Assembly (NCBI GenBank): GCA_003453835.1
Contig: DMMN01000307.1
Location: forward strand, 9,906-18,859
Source of the DNA: Bacteroidota bacterium
Lineage (GTDB): Bacteria; Bacteroidota; Ignavibacteria; UBA10030
Direction: 5' to 3'
Length of the DNA: 8,954 bases
This document shows, piece by piece, positions 6,969 to 8,954 of the stretch (the stretch's first letter is position 1; every line of letters begins with the position of its first letter). The notes below the pieces were generated by a model, which saw only the letters and a program-made list of their open reading frames with translations, was not told where the DNA came from and made no database searches. A program made the translations under genes and the position numbers.

Positions 6969-8369
6969 TTACTTCTTCAGCAGATGCACAAGTTGTGTGA
7001 CCGTTGCCTTTGCATCCCCGAAGACCATCATCGTCTTCTTGTCGTAGAACAAATCGTTGTCCTCTCCTGCAAAACCCGGATTCAAGCTGCGCTTGCACAC
7101 CATCACTGTGCGCGCGTAATCGACGTTGAGGATCGGCATGCCGTAGAGCGGACTGTCTTTCTTCGTGCGGGCGGCCGGATTGACGACGTCATTTGCTCCG
7201 ATCACAAGGGCGACATCGGTGTTCTGAAAGTCGTCATTGATCTGCTCCAACTCCATCAGGATATCATACGGAGCGTTGGCTTCGGCAAGCAGCACGTTCA
7301 TATGGCCCGGCATACGACCCGCCACGGGATGAATCGCGTAGCGTGCCTGGATTCCTTTCTGTGTGAGCAGGTTGACGAGATCCTGGAGGACGTGTTGTGC
7401 CTGGGCGACGGCCAGGCCGTATCCGGGAACGATCACGACGGACTGGGCGCTCTCGAGAATGTAGGCGGCATCTTCCGCCGTGTAGCGAATGACGGTTCTC
7501 TGCGCGGTCGCCTGCACGGTGGGGTCGTATTCGGCGCCGACGCCGGCGAAGAGCACGTTCGCCAACGAGCGGTTCATGGCCTTGCACATGATACTTGTGA
7601 GAATGATGCCGGAGGTCCCGACAAGTGTTCCGCTAATAATAAGCACATTGTTGGAGAGGATGAAACCGGTCGTCGCGCCGGCCAGTCCGGAATAGGAGTT
7701 CATCAGGGAGATCACCACGGGCATGTCGGCTCCGCCGATGGGGATCACGCTCGTAACTCCAAGAGCGATCGAAACAAGCACGATGAGAATCAGAAGGTAC
7801 CAACGCGAAGGATCGAGCACGAAGAACACTCCCAGCAGCAGGATGAGCAGCAACATTGCGGCATTCGACTGTTTCTGCATCGGATAGAGGATCGGGGCGC
7901 TGCGCATGATTCCGTGCAGCTTGGCCGATGCGACGGCGCTCCCGACAAACGTAACGGTGCCGATGAGAACACTCAGAACGATCGTAATCAGGATATCAAG
8001 CCCGACATCCCCTCCACGCCACACCGTGAGGCTCGGGTCGCCGGAGAGCCGAAGATATTCGGCAAAGGCGACAAGGGTCGATGCGCCCCCCCCGAAGCCG
8101 TTCAGGATGCCCACCATCTGCGGCATGGAGGTCATCTGGATCTTAACGGCAAGGAACACGCCGATGGCCGAACCGATCAACAAGCCGGCAACGATGTAGG
8201 TGAAGTCGAGGATCTTCTGATCGACCAACGTGACGACAATGGCGATTAACATCCCGAGAGCTGCAACACCGTTTCCCCGGCGCGCGCTTTTTGGCGAGCT
8301 GAGCATCTTGAGGCCGAAAACGAAAAACACGGAGGAAAGAAGATAGGCGAATGCGGAGAGCAAATTCAT
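6969..8369 (-). CDS. pntB: NAD(P) transhydrogenase subunit beta
   Basis: This subunit binds NADP(H) and forms most of the proton channel of the inner-membrane enzyme that drives NADH + NADP+ to NAD+ + NADPH with the proton gradient. It has 466 residues against about 462 in E. coli. Membrane domain II covers roughly residues 1-265, with GGADMPVVISLMNSYSG (212-228) and IMCKAMNRS. Domain III has PGYGLAVAQAQH (315-326), HPVAGRMPGHMNVLLAEA (347-364), GANDVVNPAA (391-400), KRSLNPGFAGEDNDLFY (426-442) and GDAK (451-454), all standard for NADP(H) binding. Residue 90 is Asn (QMVGILNGFGGG) where E. coli has the channel His91. The ATG at 8369 gives the normal N-terminus, 25 bases after the alpha-2 stop; its ribosome-binding site is poor, so translation may depend on the upstream gene. 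Confidence 0.97.
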   Translation of the reverse strand: MNLLSAFAYLLSSVFFVFGLKMLSSPKSARRGNGVAALGMLIAIVVTLVDQKILDFTYIVAGLLIGSAIGVFLAVKIQMTSMPQMVGILNGFGGGASTLVAFAEYLRLSGDPSLTVWRGGDVGLDILITIVLSVLIGTVTFVGSAVASAKLHGIMRSAPILYPMQKQSNAAMLLLILLLGVFFVLDPSRWYLLILIVLVSIALGVTSVIPIGGADMPVVISLMNSYSGLAGATTGFILSNNVLIISGTLVGTSGIILTSIMCKAMNRSLANVLFAGVGAEYDPTVQATAQRTVIRYTAEDAAYILESAQSVVIVPGYGLAVAQAQHVLQDLVNLLTQKGIQARYAIHPVAGRMPGHMNVLLAEANAPYDILMELEQINDDFQNTDVALVIGANDVVNPAARTKKDSPLYGMPILNVDYARTVMVCKRSLNPGFAGEDNDLFYDKKTMMVFGDAKATVTQLVHLLKK

Positions 8370-8394
8370 AGGGTTCAGACTCTGCAGGATGTCG

Positions 8395-8691
8395 TTAGTT
8401 TTTCTTCGAAGGTTCTTTCCTGAACATCTTCAACATTCTGTCGGTCACCAGGAAGCCGCCCACGACGTTGATGGTCGCGAAGATCACCGCAATCAGACCC
8501 AGAAACACGCTCAAGCCTCCGTGCCCTTCGCCCGCGGCGATGAGGGAACCGACAAGCGTGATGCCGGAGATCGCGTTGGAACCCGACATCAGCGGCGTAT
8601 GAAGCAGAGGTGGAACCTTGCTGATAACCTCGATCCCGACGAAGGTTGCCAAGACAAAGATATAGACCGATACCATCCAGGTTTCCAGCAT
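8395..8691 (-). CDS. pntA2: NAD(P) transhydrogenase subunit alpha, part 2 (membrane segment)
   Basis: This is the small membrane part of the alpha subunit in bacteria whose PntA is split, 98 residues. Three membrane helices are visible: about 8-24 (VYIFVLATFVGIEVIS), 33-53, around and after LLHTPLMSGSNAISG (29-43), and 61-82 (FLGLIAVIFATINVVGGF), followed by the conserved tail VTDRMLKMF. The ATG at 8691 was chosen because a perfect AAGGAGG lies six bases upstream; the frame is open to 8763 but that extension overlaps the alpha-1 gene. Position 42 is Ser, as in E. coli, not the His I recall for Thermus thermophilus. It sits between alpha-1 (11 bases upstream) and pntB (25 bases downstream). 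The three products assemble into one inner-membrane complex. Confidence 0.95.
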   Translation of the reverse strand: MLETWMVSVYIFVLATFVGIEVISKVPPLLHTPLMSGSNAISGITLVGSLIAAGEGHGGLSVFLGLIAVIFATINVVGGFLVTDRMLKMFRKEPSKKN

Positions 8692-8697
8692 GACGAT

Positions 8698-8705
8698 CCT
8701 CCTTA
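8698..8705 (-). promoter_or_regulatory. Ribosome-binding site fused to the upstream stop codon (TAAGGAGG)
   Basis: In minus-strand sense the alpha-1 stop codon TAA (8705-8703) is the first part of TAAGGAGG, which is the ribosome-binding site for alpha-2 six bases further on. A ribosome terminating on alpha-1 is therefore positioned to re-initiate on alpha-2, which suggests translational coupling and matched subunit levels. This site also decides the alpha-2 start. Confidence 0.8.
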
Positions 8706-8954
8706 TTTCAATGAAGCTCTGACCATCTCGTTCACGATTTTTCCTTCGCGGGTGATGCAACATCCCTTCACGATATCATCCCCCGGATCCGGGATGGAAT
8801 CGGCTTTGGGGTAGAGATGTTTGAAGAGGGAGGTGATGTTTTTCGAGTACATCCGGCTCGCATCAACCGGGACTGTTGCCGGGAGATTGACCGGTCCCGT
8901 TATGATGACACCATGTGCTTCGATTGTCGCTCCGGATTTCGTGAGAGCGCAGTT
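8703..8954 (-). CDS. pntA1: NAD(P) transhydrogenase subunit alpha, part 1 (C-terminal 83 residues; continues beyond right edge)
   Basis: The frame enters from the right edge and ends at TAA (8705-8703). The visible part reads NCALTKSGATIEAHGVIITG, then PVNLPATVPVDASRMYSKNI and ends REGKIVNEMVRASLK. This is the end of the soluble NAD(H)-binding domain I, corresponding to the region of PntA/alanine-dehydrogenase-like proteins where LT.pGe...hGV.i.G..NLPs..p.dAS..y..N is conserved. The subunit oxidises NADH and passes hydride to the NADP(H) on PntB. The protein stops here instead of continuing into the membrane helices, which confirms the split three-gene form. The nucleotide-binding Rossmann motifs lie outside the window. 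Confidence 0.93.
   Translation of the reverse strand, partial: NCALTKSGATIEAHGVIITGPVNLPATVPVDASRMYSKNITSLFKHLYPKADSIPDPGDDIVKGCCITREGKIVNEMVRASLK

Noticed and set aside
6984..8249. Long plus-strand frame of 421 codons opposite pntB
   Set aside because: It is the antisense shadow of pntB: highly charged, His/Asp/Gly-rich, with no motif and no ribosome-binding site of note.

Overview
The window carries eight recognisable protein genes, two of them cut by the window edges. It looks like a Gram-negative chromosome of about 50-55% GC. The outer-membrane efflux channel, the periplasmic lipoprotein adaptor and the RND pump all require a double membrane. Gene order and protein style would fit an uncultured relative of the Bacteroidota/Chlorobiota/Ignavibacteriota group. 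That placement is a guess; no rRNA or marker gene is present to test it.

Left part (1-3847, all minus strand): a tripartite efflux module read right to left. It contains a TetR-type regulator, a TolC-like outer-membrane factor, a lipoprotein membrane-fusion protein, and the first 183 residues of an RND inner-membrane pump that runs off the left edge. The last three genes are only 24-27 bases apart and are surely one operon; the regulator lies 110 bases upstream. A near-palindrome just upstream of the regulator is a candidate operator.

Centre (about 3900-6884, plus strand): an APC-fold transporter with a C-terminal UspA-like domain, followed 131 bases later by an Alx/TerC-family membrane protein. 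The transporter would usually be annotated as an amino-acid permease. By alignment from memory it resembles the potassium transporter KimA and keeps the residues reported to bind K+ or couple protons there. Its start codon is uncertain, and the stretch before its conserved part holds several inverted repeats.

Right part (6969-8954, minus strand): the three-gene form of the proton-pumping NAD(P) transhydrogenase, pntA-alpha1 (3' end only), pntA-alpha2 and pntB. The pntB membrane domain has Asn where E. coli has the proton-channel His91, and the alternative His reported in the Thermus alpha2 subunit is also absent. A strong hairpin with a T-tract (minus-strand sense) separates the convergent pntB and alx/terC genes.

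Taken together, the centre and right parts are rich in membrane ion or redox functions (K+ uptake, Alx/TerC, H+-coupled NADPH supply) next to a drug or toxicant efflux operon. No mobile element, CRISPR array, tRNA or rRNA is visible. No wholly new system is evident. The best leads are the KimA-like transporter with its leader and the altered proton channel of the transhydrogenase.
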